Assembly (NCBI GenBank): GCA_020059425.1
Contig: JAGVCD010000028.1
Location: forward strand, 1 to 11,518
From: Chamaesiphon sp.
GTDB lineage: Bacteria > Cyanobacteriota > Cyanobacteriia > Cyanobacteriales > Chamaesiphonaceae
DNA length: 11,518 nt
Direction of reading: 5' to 3'
In this document: positions 1 to 8,939 of the stretch, one piece after another
How positions within the stretch are numbered: position 1 is the stretch's first letter
Layout of the letters: each line of letters starts with the position of its first letter
Notes under the pieces: model-generated
Told to the model about the DNA's origin: nothing
Database searches by the model: none
What the model saw: only the letters and a program-made list of their open reading frames with translations
Position numbers and translations under genes: made by a program

Positions 1-2682
1 ATTAGTTATAGAATGAGTAATAGTAGACAACGTAGATAGAGGATTAAATAGTAATGATGGTGCTTGCAGAATAGGAGAAAGCAACTGAGCATAACGTTGC
101 TCTAAATAATTAGTTTTAGCGGTGGCTCCCCACCGCTGGTAGCAATAGTAAGCTTCTTGCATATAAGTAGTAGCGATTTTTTCTTTCTGCCAAGCCAAAT
201 AAAATTTAGCAGCTAATTCGTTGGCTAAAGCTTCTTCTTGTTGGTAACCATTGGCTTGAGCACCAGCGATCGATCGATCATACAGTTCCATCGCAGTCGT
301 ATAATCTGCCAAAACTCGACATTTCTCAGCAGCAACTAGATCATACTTATGTTGAAAGTTACCCGGCATTAATTGAGCACGTTTCCAGAGCAACTGCTGG
401 CTATGATTAACACGCCGCATTAATTGTTTTTGTTTATTACCATCACTCTGAGCATAAGCAGCTAACCGCGTCAGCGAATCGAAGATAGAAGCTTGCGCCA
501 TCCCCATTTTGGTAGATTCATAGGGCAGTTGAGCATCCGCATAGTGCAGAGCGGCAGAAAAATCTTCCCGCAAATAAGCTAAGAGATTTTTAAGGGTATA
601 TATAGTAAAAAGTGCTGCCATGTTGCCTTTCTTTTGCCATTCGGCAACTAAGACTAGTTCTTCTTGATCACTCCCCATCAAATTGTAGGGCGTGACTAAA
701 TTTTCCCGTAAATTGATTACAGCTTGTCGATGCATCATAAACAACTCCAAACTAGATTCGTCTTTGGATTGACGGATGATCTGCTCTAATTCTGGTGATT
801 TATCAGTGATTTCAGCTAGAGAAATCCCAGCATAAAACCGCATCAGCAATGATAAGTAAGCAATAACGCCTAAAAATGTCAGATTACCACTATCTCTAGC
901 AGCAATCATACTTTCATCAACTAGCGCAATATTAGAGCGTAATGGTTCTTTGAAAAGTTGCGAAAACCAAGGAACCGTTCCTTTTACCCTAGCCATAATC
1001 GATAAATCATTACAGCGCTCGGCTAATGATACAGCTAGTTGTCCAAAACGATAACTCTGCTCTAAATCACCTAAACTAGAGAGAATCGCACCATAGCTAC
1101 CATAAAAACCAGCAGCACCTGGACTATTACCTTGCTTTAGAGTCAATTTAATTCCCATCGCAACCAAAATCACCATTAATTCTTGGCAGTAATAGAAGGC
1201 CGGAGTCATCAGCAAATCCAAAATTTCTATCACCGCCAATTGCTCAGGGGAGGTGATGACTGGCAACGCTAACAAACTAGCATCTGATTTACCCCATAGA
1301 GCAATTCTAGTAGTGACTAATGCTTGGGCAATAGTCGATTTCCGAGGCTGCACCGACAACTTAATTCCAAATTCTTGCAAGATCGCTATACCACTAGTAA
1401 TTGACTGCGCATATTGCTTTTGGATAGTATGAAATTGAATAATTGTTTGGTAGGTTTTTACCCGATCGAGCGGTTTTCGTGCCCGCTCCAACACTACTTG
1501 AGCCAAGGCCGGTACTATCGTAAAATCACCATTGTGAAAGGCCGTCACCACCATGGTTTCGTGCAAGGATAAAGTCATTGAATATTGCCGTTTCCACCCC
1601 TCAATACCCAGTAATTCAGCACCAATTTGAGCATGACGAAAAGAGACACCATGAGCCATAGCCGCGATTGCTTTCTGAGCTGCTTGTAGATTCAATTGAG
1701 CCAGCACATCTCGTTCGGCTGAATTTGTTGCTGGGCCATAGAATTTTTCGGGAATGCTGAAGCGATCGATCGAATCCTGTTGACCTAATGAAAACGCTGG
1801 AATGGCTCCGGTAGACTGCCATTGGTCAAGACATTTTGCCAAGTCGAACTGAAGTCCTCCGGCGCTTTGGTAGCAATCTTCAGCATTTTTGGCCATTAGT
1901 TTGGCTACTATTTGCACGACCATCTTCGGAATAGCTGAATTCACTTGATCGGCAGGTGTGGCCAGTTTTGCTAAATGACCATCAATAAGATCGATCGGAT
2001 CATCTGCTCCAAATGGCAATTCTCCTGTCAGCAATTCGTATAAAGTCACTCCTAAAGCATAAAAATCAGTGCGGTAATCAATAACCCGATTCATTTGACC
2101 GGTTTGTTCCGGCGATAAATAAGCCAACGTCCCTTCTAATAATTCAGGATTAACGATCCCCTGGGTTTCAGACGGCAACAAAGAGGCAGTACTAAAGTCA
2201 ATCAGCTTCACCTGTTTGGTAACTGGATGAATCAGAATATTGGCCAGTTTGATATCCTTATGCACAATCTGTTGCTGTCCCAGTGCCTGTAGAATACTGG
2301 CTAGTTGAATGGCAATTATTAAAATATCAGTGATAGACAAATGCTCATTTTGGAGATATTTATCTAGAGATACACCGCCAAAATCTTCCATTACCAGAGC
2401 GCAACCCCGCCCATATTCCACCAAACCATAAGAAAGCACCACTCCAGGTAAATTTAGATTTTTGGTAATCGCATACTGATGACGAAAGCCAAACAGGTCT
2501 TGATCAGTCGGATACTCTGCTGATAACACTTTCACAACTACTAACCTAGGTTCTTCACCCACCGCCCAGTCTTTTTGCCAAGCTCGATATACTACAATCT
2601 TGTCATTTCGATGAAGTTCCGCTATTACATCACAACTACTAGATGCACTAAAACTATTAAAGCTGGATTTGTTTGTAGTCAT
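1..2682 (-). CDS. Ser/Thr kinase with helical-repeat region, AAA/STAND ATPase module missing (N-terminal 894 residues, runs off left edge)
   Basis: The minus frame is open from ATG 2682 to the window edge; I checked every codon and found no stop. An in-frame TGA (2686-2688) lies two codons upstream, which fixes the ATG as the first possible start. Residues about 10-285 form a Hanks-type kinase: ATP-binding Lys51 (VVVKVL), catalytic Asp143 in HKDIKLAN, metal-binding Asp162 in DFS (usually DFG), and GTLAYLSPEQTG as activation segment end. Compared with the complete paralogue at 2739-8939, the text passes from IPEKFYG (Tyr315) through PATNS to AERDVLAQLNL (Ala322), where the paralogue has about 448 more residues containing the P-loop ATPase. 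From there the helical, TPR-like region aligns again, to the shared WGATAKT motif (Trp851, equal to Trp1299 in the paralogue). A GAF/PAS/histidine kinase/receiver tail probably follows outside the window, by analogy only. HKDIKL has Leu where the paralogue has Pro. It could be a decaying copy, but the long open frame and intact kinase residues argue for a functional gene. Confidence 0.9.
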   Translation of the reverse strand, partial: MTTNKSSFNSFSASSSCDVIAELHRNDKIVVYRAWQKDWAVGEEPRLVVVKVLSAEYPTDQDLFGFRHQYAITKNLNLPGVVLSYGLVEYGRGCALVMEDFGGVSLDKYLQNEHLSITDILIIAIQLASILQALGQQQIVHKDIKLANILIHPVTKQVKLIDFSTASLLPSETQGIVNPELLEGTLAYLSPEQTGQMNRVIDYRTDFYALGVTLYELLTGELPFGADDPIDLIDGHLAKLATPADQVNSAIPKMVVQIVAKLMAKNAEDCYQSAGGLQFDLAKCLDQWQSTGAIPAFSLGQQDSIDRFSIPEKFYGPATNSAERDVLAQLNLQAAQKAIAAMAHGVSFRHAQIGAELLGIEGWKRQYSMTLSLHETMVVTAFHNGDFTIVPALAQVVLERARKPLDRVKTYQTIIQFHTIQKQYAQSITSGIAILQEFGIKLSVQPRKSTIAQALVTTRIALWGKSDASLLALPVITSPEQLAVIEILDLLMTPAFYYCQELMVILVAMGIKLTLKQGNSPGAAGFYGSYGAILSSLGDLEQSYRFGQLAVSLAERCNDLSIMARVKGTVPWFSQLFKEPLRSNIALVDESMIAARDSGNLTFLGVIAYLSLLMRFYAGISLAEITDKSPELEQIIRQSKDESSLELFMMHRQAVINLRENLVTPYNLMGSDQEELVLVAEWQKKGNMAALFTIYTLKNLLAYLREDFSAALHYADAQLPYESTKMGMAQASIFDSLTRLAAYAQSDGNKQKQLMRRVNHSQQLLWKRAQLMPGNFQHKYDLVAAEKCRVLADYTTAMELYDRSIAGAQANGYQQEEALANELAAKFYLAWQKEKIATTYMQEAYYCYQRWGATAKTNYLEQRYAQLLSPILQAPSLLFNPLSTLSTITHSITN

Positions 2683-2738
2683 GATTCACCAAGCAATCCT
2701 CTCCAGAATTATCTAACTTCAATCAACTTTTCGCAACC
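2683..2738 (-). other. 56-nt intergenic spacer between second and third kinase genes
   Basis: No hairpin terminator or clear promoter is visible. The short gap and shared orientation fit co-transcription of the two paralogues. The only ribosome-binding candidate is the purine run at 2697-2704. Confidence 0.5.
2697..2704 (-). promoter_or_regulatory. Possible ribosome binding site of the third kinase gene
   Basis: On the minus strand this reads GGAGAGGA, purine-rich and similar to Shine-Dalgarno, but its end lies 14 nt from ATG 2682, farther than the usual 5-10 nt. No alternative start fits better, because an in-frame stop sits between this site and the ATG. Confidence 0.35.
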
Positions 2739-5700
2739 CTAATTTCGATCCAATAACTCCCGAATCCTCAGGTCAAGCTGCTTCAATTTTACTGGCTTAG
2801 CTAAATAATCATTAGCCCCAGCGGCCAAACAGCGTTCCTGATCGCCTTCCATCGCCAGAGCCGTCAAGGCAATAATCGGAATCTCAGCTAGTTGTACATT
2901 TTGACGAATCCAAGAAATCGCCTCTATTCCATCCATGCCCGGCATTTGAATGTCCATCAAGATCAAATCAGGTCGATTTTGATGAGCCGCCTTGTTAGAA
3001 CATTTTTCCAAAATAGAAATAGCCTCATAACCATTTTCAGCCACAAGCAAATGATAGCCCTTCGCCGTCAAATAGCTAGAAAAAGTATGAATATTAGATT
3101 CATTATCTTCTGCTAACAAAATCACAGTCTGCGGAGTAATCACCAGACCATCCTCACTCAGAGAGGATATCAAATTATTATCGGGAGCAACAATCAGACT
3201 ATTCTCAATCAAACAAGAATTGGGCAAACGCACAGTGAAACAACTTCCTTGACCTAGTTCACTTTGTAAACTAATAGTACCGCCATGCAGTTCCACTATT
3301 TGCTTGACCAAAGTAAGTCCGAGACCGGTGCCATCTTGCTGACGACTCAAACTACTATCTAGTTGAACAAAAGGTTGGAAAAGCTTATGGTGATCGGTAC
3401 TGGCAATCCCCATCCCTGTATCCGTAACCGCTAACTCCACCCAATTCTGCTCATTCAAACTACCTGCCCCCAACTGACTCGTGACACTGAGCAATACCTG
3501 ACCACCAGCGGGAGTAAATTTAACAGCATTACTGAGTAAGTTAATTAGTACTTGACGCATTCGCCGTTCATCAACAATGATTTGTCCAGACCCAATACAC
3601 AATTGGAGATCTAATTGAATTTGTTTATTAAAAGCCTGTTGCTTAACAAAAACCAAACTAGATTCACACAGGTGCTCGACCGTAATCATGGCCATATCTA
3701 GTTCCACTTTACCAGCAGATATTTTAGAAACATCCAAAATATCATTAATCAAAGAGAGTAGATGTTGACCACTACGTTGGATAGTTTCGAGAGGTTTACG
3801 TTGACGGTCATTCAAAGATCCGAAGACCTCATCTTGGAGCACTTCAGACATGCCCAAAATAGCATTGAGAGGAGTCCGCAATTCGTGGCTCATGGTGGCT
3901 AAAAACTCATCTTTTAGTCGGGTTGCCCGTTGCAGCTCTAAGTTGGTAGTAGCAAGACTTTGGTTAGTAAGATGCAACTCTATTTGTACTTGCTTACGAT
4001 CGGTAATATCCAGAGCAATACCAACGGTGCCAGTAATTGTTCCATCGCTATTTTTAATTGGTGTTTTAATTGTTTCGATCCAGCGTTCCTCTCCTTGGGG
4101 ATTCAAAACTATTTCTTCTACTACTTTGCGTTCACCAACTTTCATGACAATAAAGTCATCAGTTCGATACATTTGGGCTAGCTCGATCGGCCAAATATCG
4201 AGATCATTTTTACCAATTAGTTCGATGGGCTCATACCCAGCTAATTCTCCAAAAGATTGATTAACCGCAATGAATCGACTTTGTTCATCTTTTATCCATG
4301 CTACATGTGGAATATTATTAAGCAATGCTTCTAGATAACTCTGCTTGAGCTTGACGTTATCAATACCTTCTTGAGACTTTTGATACAGTCTGGCATTTTC
4401 CAAGGCGATCGCTGCTTGGGTACAAAGAAAAGAAATTACTGTAGTACGATTTTCTGTGAACACATCAGCAGCCTGACGATGCTCTAGATATAGAACACCC
4501 AAAACTTTTTCTTGTTTTAAGATCGGTAACCCAAAAACGCTAGAGGGTTGATGTTTCAGCAAATATTGATCGCTAATCATCAGTGGTTTACGTGCATCGA
4601 AAATGGTTGATTGCTGATGATTTTTTATCCAGTAAATTAAATTTACTGGATAATCTTTACCGTTAGCCAAGGGTTGAGAAAGTTCAGGATCGATCGAACA
4701 AGAAGAATTAACAGTCGCGATTGATCGAATCTGCCACTGGTCATTACTATCAGGCAGTGCCAACAAACAAGTTTCAGCGCCCGAATTCTTGAGAATAATT
4801 TGACTCAGTTGATAAATAAGTTCTTCTAGATCGATCGTACTAGACAAAGCTTGAGCCGATTGAATCACCGACACCAAATCAAAAGTATGTGCCTCTTGGT
4901 TACTATTACTCTTACTGGCTAACGGATGAGTAAAAGTAGCCAAAGTAGACAGAAAATTAAAAGATGGTTGCTGGGCTTGCAAAATGGGGTCAATCAGTTG
5001 CGGGTAGCTTCGTTCTAAATCATCAGTTTTAGCCGTAGCTCCCCACCGGGTATAGCAGCCGTAAGCTTCCTGCATATAAGTGGCAGCAATTTTTTCTTTA
5101 TGCCAACCTAGGTAAAATTTAGCCGCTAGTTCGTTAGCCAGGGCTTCTTCTGGCAAATACCCGTTGATTTTGGCCCCAGCGATCGCCGCCTCATAATGAT
5201 CGGCAGCCAGTGCCCGTTGACCTAAAACCCGATATTTTTCCGCTTCGACTAGCTGCCACTTATGTAAATAGTTCATCGGAGCTGCCGCCGCCCAATTGGC
5301 TAACTCATGCTGATTTTCTTGCACTTGCCGAAACCAATCTTCACTCTGACTAGCAAGTTCTAATACAACTACTGTCGGAACATGAGCTAGGGAAATCAAT
5401 GAATCATAAAAATAAAATCCGGCTTTAACAATTGTCCCTGCCGTCCCCTGAATCAAATCTGCCACTTGCCTAATATCAATAGTCGCTTCTGTTAACTCGC
5501 CGAGCAAAAATCGAGAAAGAGCGCGATGCAAATAGAATATTCGCTGGTGTAAATTGTTACCAGCCAACATGGCCTGCTCAATCTGCTGCTCTTGCTGTAC
5601 GAGGCTGGCAGCACCTTGCCCCAACAGAGTAACCGCCGTAAACCACACAATCTCACAATAGTTAGCGTTATTAAGTCGATCGAGATCGAGTAATTGCTGC

Positions 5701-8700
5701 TGATAGAGTTGGGCAAGATCGGTAATTTCGACTAAAGGCTGACCACACCAGAACTTATGTAGACATAAAGCATAGCCACAATAGCCCACATGTTCTAATT
5801 TACCTGTCTCCAAACCAATCTGATAGCCTAATTGAAACATACTGAGTGTTTCCGACAGATGAGCATGACGATGGTGAAGAAACAGGCCAACGGGCACTAT
5901 GATTTCAGGTATTTGGTTTTTGGTATCTGCTTCCAAGACGAACCGATAAGCTAACCGGCTAAATTCAATTGCTGCCTCCAGTTGATTACAGTCAATTAGT
6001 ACACATCCATAATTGGCATAACTAATAGCAGAATCTGGACTATGACCATGCTGAATTGATAGATTAACTTGTAGGGCATTTAATAAAGGGGAAAGTGGTG
6101 AATCTACAATATGGCAGGCCGGTGAAATACTCACCGCAACCTGAATAATCGCAATTTTCTGGGCATCCACCATGGTAGGCAAATCAAAAATATCGGCAAT
6201 AGCAAAATCGGGTCGATCGATCAAAGAATTTACTTCCTGAATCGCTTGCAGGATATCTCCAACAGTGGGAATATCCTGCCAATAAACTCCCAATTTTTGG
6301 AGAATGGATTTCCCGATCGAGATCGCGGCTACAAATTGCTGCTGAAAAGTTAAAGCCTGAATTTTGATCAAGTACACACCCACTTGATCAATCACCGTCC
6401 GAGTTTGCTGAATCGCTTCTGCAATGTAGTGATCCATGCGATCAAATTCACTACCTAAAAAAGCAACTTCGGCACCCAATTGATACAAGGTCAGACTGAG
6501 ATCGTACTGGCGTTGCCAAGCTTCACTCCCCAGCAAATCTAGAGCAATTTCTATATATACTTGGGCAACTTGGTCGGCATTAGACCTTTTCGCTCTCTGG
6601 ACAGCGACCAAGTTCAGCTCCGCCAATCGATCGCGTTCGGCCTGATCATGTATCTGGGCAATGCCATAATTCAAATGATTCACCAATACAAAAATATGCT
6701 CTTCGATCGCAGTAGCCGGAATTTTCTGAAGCAATAATTGGCCAATGTGGTAATGAACAACTGCTCTTTCTGCTATGGGAATAATAGAATAAGCGGCCTG
6801 TTGCACTCGATCGTGCAGAAACCGATAAATTCGCTCGTTCGATGGAGTAACCAACTGCGGATTAATCTCCTCCGACCAAAACTGATACATTTGACCAAAC
6901 GGTAAAATCAAACCTGCTTCTACAACTGGCCACAGATCCTGAGCAGTTACCGCCGGAGACTGTTCCAGTACAATAGCTAAGATCTCCAGGTCAAATTGAT
7001 TCCCCATACAAGCGGCTAACTTCAGGGCTTGCTGGGTAGCCGAAGACAATTTATGTAACTGCTGTACCATCAATTCCAATACATCAGCAGTCAAAGATAA
7101 AGATTGTAACCGTCCTATATCACATTCCCAATAACCAGCCGGGTTGAAAACAATCTCACCATCTTCGTGCAAAGCTCTAAGATACTGGGTTGTAAAGAAT
7201 GGATTACCAGCGGTTTTGAGCACAATTATTTCTGTCAGAGGCATGGCTCGATCGATCGGACAATGCAAGGTATCTGCTACCAAGCGATTAATATCCAAAA
7301 AATCGAGGGAAGCAAGGGTGATAGTCTGGACAATTTTTTGAGACTGCCGTAATTTAGCCACAGTCAATAACAGAGGGTGAGAAGCCGACACTTCATTGTC
7401 TCGATAAGCCCCTAATAACAATAAACAGCCTTTACTCCCCATCAATAGTTCGATCGAATGGAACGAAGCCGCATCCGCCCACTGCAAGTCATCTAAAAAA
7501 ATAGTTAGAGGACGCGCTGGAGTCGCAAAAACTTCAATAAATTTCTGCGCTAACCAACTAAAACGATTTTGCCCCAAGATACCCGATAAGTCTGGTGCCG
7601 ACGGCTGAACACCAATTATTTTCTCAAGATCAGGAATAACCTCAATCAAAACCTGACCATTTTCCCCCACAGCCTCCAAAATTCGGCTTTTCCATAAAGC
7701 TAATTGGGCATCACTTTCGCCCAATATTTGGCCGATTAAATCTTGAAAGGCCTGAACAAAACCCAAAAGTGGAATATTTCGATTAAATTGATCAAACTTT
7801 CCCTTAATAAAATACCCCTGCTGCCGGGTAATTGGTTTATGAACTTCATTAATGACAGCAGTTTTACCAATTCCTGAAAATCCGGCCACTAATACCAACT
7901 CGGTGCGTCCTACTACCGTCGTGGGTGATGCTACACGATTCTCCCTCGGAGACGCTACGCGATCGAAAGCATCCAGTAAGGTTTTGACCTCCACCGCTCG
8001 CCCATACAGTCTTTCGGGGATGATGAAGCGATCAACGAAATCCCGTTCTCCTAATTCAAACTCCGTAATTGCTCCAGTAGTGAACCATTGACTTAAACAC
8101 TGTTCCAAATCGTACCGGAGTCCCAGCGCACTTTGATAGCGATCCTCGGCATTTTTGGCCATCAATTTAGCAACTATCTGTGCCACCACCACCGGAATAT
8201 TTGGATTGACTAGTTGCGCTGAAACCGCACTATGAGCCAAATGACAATAGACTAATTCCAGCGGATCATCAGCATCAAAAGGCAACTTGTTAGTCAGGAG
8301 CTCGTATAAAGTCACTCCCAAAGCATAAAAATCAGAGCGGTAGTCAACGCCCCGATTCATCCGACCAGTTTGTTCCGGCGACAGATAAGCCAGAGTTCCT
8401 TCTAATAGGCTGGGCGGGAGTAGCTTTTGGGTAACACGCGGCAATAGAGAAGCAATACTAAAATCAATTAATTTTACCTGCTGAGTCGCAGGATGAATCA
8501 AAATATTGGCTGGTTTGATATCCTTATGGACAATTCCTTCTTGCCCCAAGGAATAGAGAGTATCGGCAATTTGAATAGCAATCTTTAAAACATCGGCAAG
8601 AGCCAAACAATGGTTTTGATGGTACTGTGCCAAAGAAATACCACCAAAATCCTCCATCACCAGAGCATAACTTTGACCATATTCTTCTAAACCATAAGTA

Positions 8701-8939
8701 CACAAAATTCCTGGTAATTCAAGATTCTTAGTAATTGTGTACTGATGACGAAACTTCAGCAGCTCTTGGTAAGTAGGGTAGGCCGAAGACAATAGCTTAA
8801 TCACTACCGGGCGAGGCGCAGTAACGAACGCTCCATCCGTCTGAATAGCACGTATCACAACAGTTTTGGAATCTTGATAGAGCTGCTCAACATAACAATA
8901 GCCAGAGAGATTAAATGCAAATTTTGTAGTGGTATTCAT
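2739..8939 (-). CDS. Complete hybrid signalling kinase: Ser/Thr kinase-AAA/STAND ATPase-TPR-like-GAF-PAS-histidine kinase-receiver
   Basis: This 2066-residue protein starts at ATG 8939, 13 nt downstream of an in-frame TGA (8952-8954), and ends at TAG 2739. Domains in order: Hanks-type kinase about 10-285 (Lys48, Asp140 in HKDIKPAN, Asp159 in DFS, SPEQTGR); AAA/STAND-type ATPase about 310-650 with Walker A GFSGIGKT (353-360) and Walker B IFLDD (Asp483/484); helical TPR-like region about 770-1330; GAF about 1365-1520; PAS about 1530-1655 (LLNNIPHVAWIKD, closing with DITDRKQ); HisKA with phospho-accepting His1685 in SHELRTP; HATPase with N-box Asn1804, G1 DTGMGI (Asp1840) and GTGLGL; receiver with Asp1945, phospho-acceptor Asp1996 (LMDIQMPGMDG) and Lys2048. 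All key catalytic residues are present. No membrane segment is evident, so it is probably a soluble sensor that integrates ligand binding at GAF/PAS with Ser/Thr and His-Asp phosphorylation. The ligand and targets are unknown. A short repeated stretch at residues 327-339 looks inserted. The domain order is well known in filamentous cyanobacteria. Confidence 0.96.
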   Translation of the reverse strand: MNTTTKFAFNLSGYCYVEQLYQDSKTVVIRAIQTDGAFVTAPRPVVIKLLSSAYPTYQELLKFRHQYTITKNLELPGILCTYGLEEYGQSYALVMEDFGGISLAQYHQNHCLALADVLKIAIQIADTLYSLGQEGIVHKDIKPANILIHPATQQVKLIDFSIASLLPRVTQKLLPPSLLEGTLAYLSPEQTGRMNRGVDYRSDFYALGVTLYELLTNKLPFDADDPLELVYCHLAHSAVSAQLVNPNIPVVVAQIVAKLMAKNAEDRYQSALGLRYDLEQCLSQWFTTGAITEFELGERDFVDRFIIPERLYGRAVEVKTLLDAFDRVASPRENRVASPTTVVGRTELVLVAGFSGIGKTAVINEVHKPITRQQGYFIKGKFDQFNRNIPLLGFVQAFQDLIGQILGESDAQLALWKSRILEAVGENGQVLIEVIPDLEKIIGVQPSAPDLSGILGQNRFSWLAQKFIEVFATPARPLTIFLDDLQWADAASFHSIELLMGSKGCLLLLGAYRDNEVSASHPLLLTVAKLRQSQKIVQTITLASLDFLDINRLVADTLHCPIDRAMPLTEIIVLKTAGNPFFTTQYLRALHEDGEIVFNPAGYWECDIGRLQSLSLTADVLELMVQQLHKLSSATQQALKLAACMGNQFDLEILAIVLEQSPAVTAQDLWPVVEAGLILPFGQMYQFWSEEINPQLVTPSNERIYRFLHDRVQQAAYSIIPIAERAVVHYHIGQLLLQKIPATAIEEHIFVLVNHLNYGIAQIHDQAERDRLAELNLVAVQRAKRSNADQVAQVYIEIALDLLGSEAWQRQYDLSLTLYQLGAEVAFLGSEFDRMDHYIAEAIQQTRTVIDQVGVYLIKIQALTFQQQFVAAISIGKSILQKLGVYWQDIPTVGDILQAIQEVNSLIDRPDFAIADIFDLPTMVDAQKIAIIQVAVSISPACHIVDSPLSPLLNALQVNLSIQHGHSPDSAISYANYGCVLIDCNQLEAAIEFSRLAYRFVLEADTKNQIPEIIVPVGLFLHHRHAHLSETLSMFQLGYQIGLETGKLEHVGYCGYALCLHKFWCGQPLVEITDLAQLYQQQLLDLDRLNNANYCEIVWFTAVTLLGQGAASLVQQEQQIEQAMLAGNNLHQRIFYLHRALSRFLLGELTEATIDIRQVADLIQGTAGTIVKAGFYFYDSLISLAHVPTVVVLELASQSEDWFRQVQENQHELANWAAAAPMNYLHKWQLVEAEKYRVLGQRALAADHYEAAIAGAKINGYLPEEALANELAAKFYLGWHKEKIAATYMQEAYGCYTRWGATAKTDDLERSYPQLIDPILQAQQPSFNFLSTLATFTHPLASKSNSNQEAHTFDLVSVIQSAQALSSTIDLEELIYQLSQIILKNSGAETCLLALPDSNDQWQIRSIATVNSSCSIDPELSQPLANGKDYPVNLIYWIKNHQQSTIFDARKPLMISDQYLLKHQPSSVFGLPILKQEKVLGVLYLEHRQAADVFTENRTTVISFLCTQAAIALENARLYQKSQEGIDNVKLKQSYLEALLNNIPHVAWIKDEQSRFIAVNQSFGELAGYEPIELIGKNDLDIWPIELAQMYRTDDFIVMKVGERKVVEEIVLNPQGEERWIETIKTPIKNSDGTITGTVGIALDITDRKQVQIELHLTNQSLATTNLELQRATRLKDEFLATMSHELRTPLNAILGMSEVLQDEVFGSLNDRQRKPLETIQRSGQHLLSLINDILDVSKISAGKVELDMAMITVEHLCESSLVFVKQQAFNKQIQLDLQLCIGSGQIIVDERRMRQVLINLLSNAVKFTPAGGQVLLSVTSQLGAGSLNEQNWVELAVTDTGMGIASTDHHKLFQPFVQLDSSLSRQQDGTGLGLTLVKQIVELHGGTISLQSELGQGSCFTVRLPNSCLIENSLIVAPDNNLISSLSEDGLVITPQTVILLAEDNESNIHTFSSYLTAKGYHLLVAENGYEAISILEKCSNKAAHQNRPDLILMDIQMPGMDGIEAISWIRQNVQLAEIPIIALTALAMEGDQERCLAAGANDYLAKPVKLKQLDLRIRELLDRN
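3718..3749 (-). repeat. 32-nt stretch identical between tandem paralogues (copy in complete kinase)
   Basis: This stretch encodes the HisKA segment around NDILDVSKIS and is base-for-base identical to 9998-10029 in the upstream paralogue, while the flanking bases differ. It reflects either strong constraint on this segment or recent exchange between the copies. Confidence 0.75.
4405..4412. repeat. HIP1 palindrome GCGATCGC
   Basis: This is a perfect copy of the cyanobacterial highly iterated palindrome. It lies within the GAF-to-PAS part of the complete kinase gene and is read as ordinary codons. It supports a cyanobacterial origin. Confidence 0.85.
5179..5186. repeat. HIP1 palindrome GCGATCGC
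   Basis: This is the second perfect HIP1 octamer, in the TPR-like region of the complete kinase gene. Many shorter CGATCG cores surround it in all three genes. Confidence 0.85.
7924..7961 (-). repeat. Small repeat-like element inserted in frame inside the hybrid kinase gene
   Basis: On the plus strand, GGTGATGCTACACG (7924-7937) recurs as GGAGACGCTACGCG (7948-7961), 11 of 14 identical at a 24-nt offset. Between them a perfect 5-bp stem with a 3-nt loop, TCTCC-CTC-GGAGA (7940-7952), can form. In the protein this reads RVASPREN followed by RVASPTT (residues 327-341), between the start of the ATPase module and its Walker A motif. The GGAGACGCTACGC core resembles small dispersed repeats common in filamentous cyanobacteria; I recall that family from memory and have not searched. 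The exact borders are uncertain. Because the unit is 24 nt (8 codons), the frame is kept. Confidence 0.6.

Noticed and set aside
241..280. GATCGATCGATC run as a functional repeat array
   Set aside because: It is a chance extension of the genome-wide CGATCG bias within coding sequence, with no spacer structure like a CRISPR.
1616..1822. 68-codon minus-strand reading frame
   Set aside because: It overlaps the 894-codon kinase frame in another phase, has low-complexity Ser-rich content and no recognisable motif.
1..2682. Calling the ATPase-less gene a pseudogene
   Set aside because: There is no stop codon or frameshift in 894 codons, and the catalytic kinase residues are kept. The deletion preserves frame.
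2892..4260. Plus-strand open frames antisense to the histidine kinase region
   Set aside because: They are opposite well-conserved kinase and receiver coding sequence, have no ribosome binding site or recognisable domain, and similar ones appear opposite the paralogue, as expected of shadows.
7852..8091. Plus-strand 79-codon frame opposite the ATPase start
   Set aside because: It is antisense to the Walker A region and contains the reverse reading of the small repeat. There is no independent evidence of a gene.
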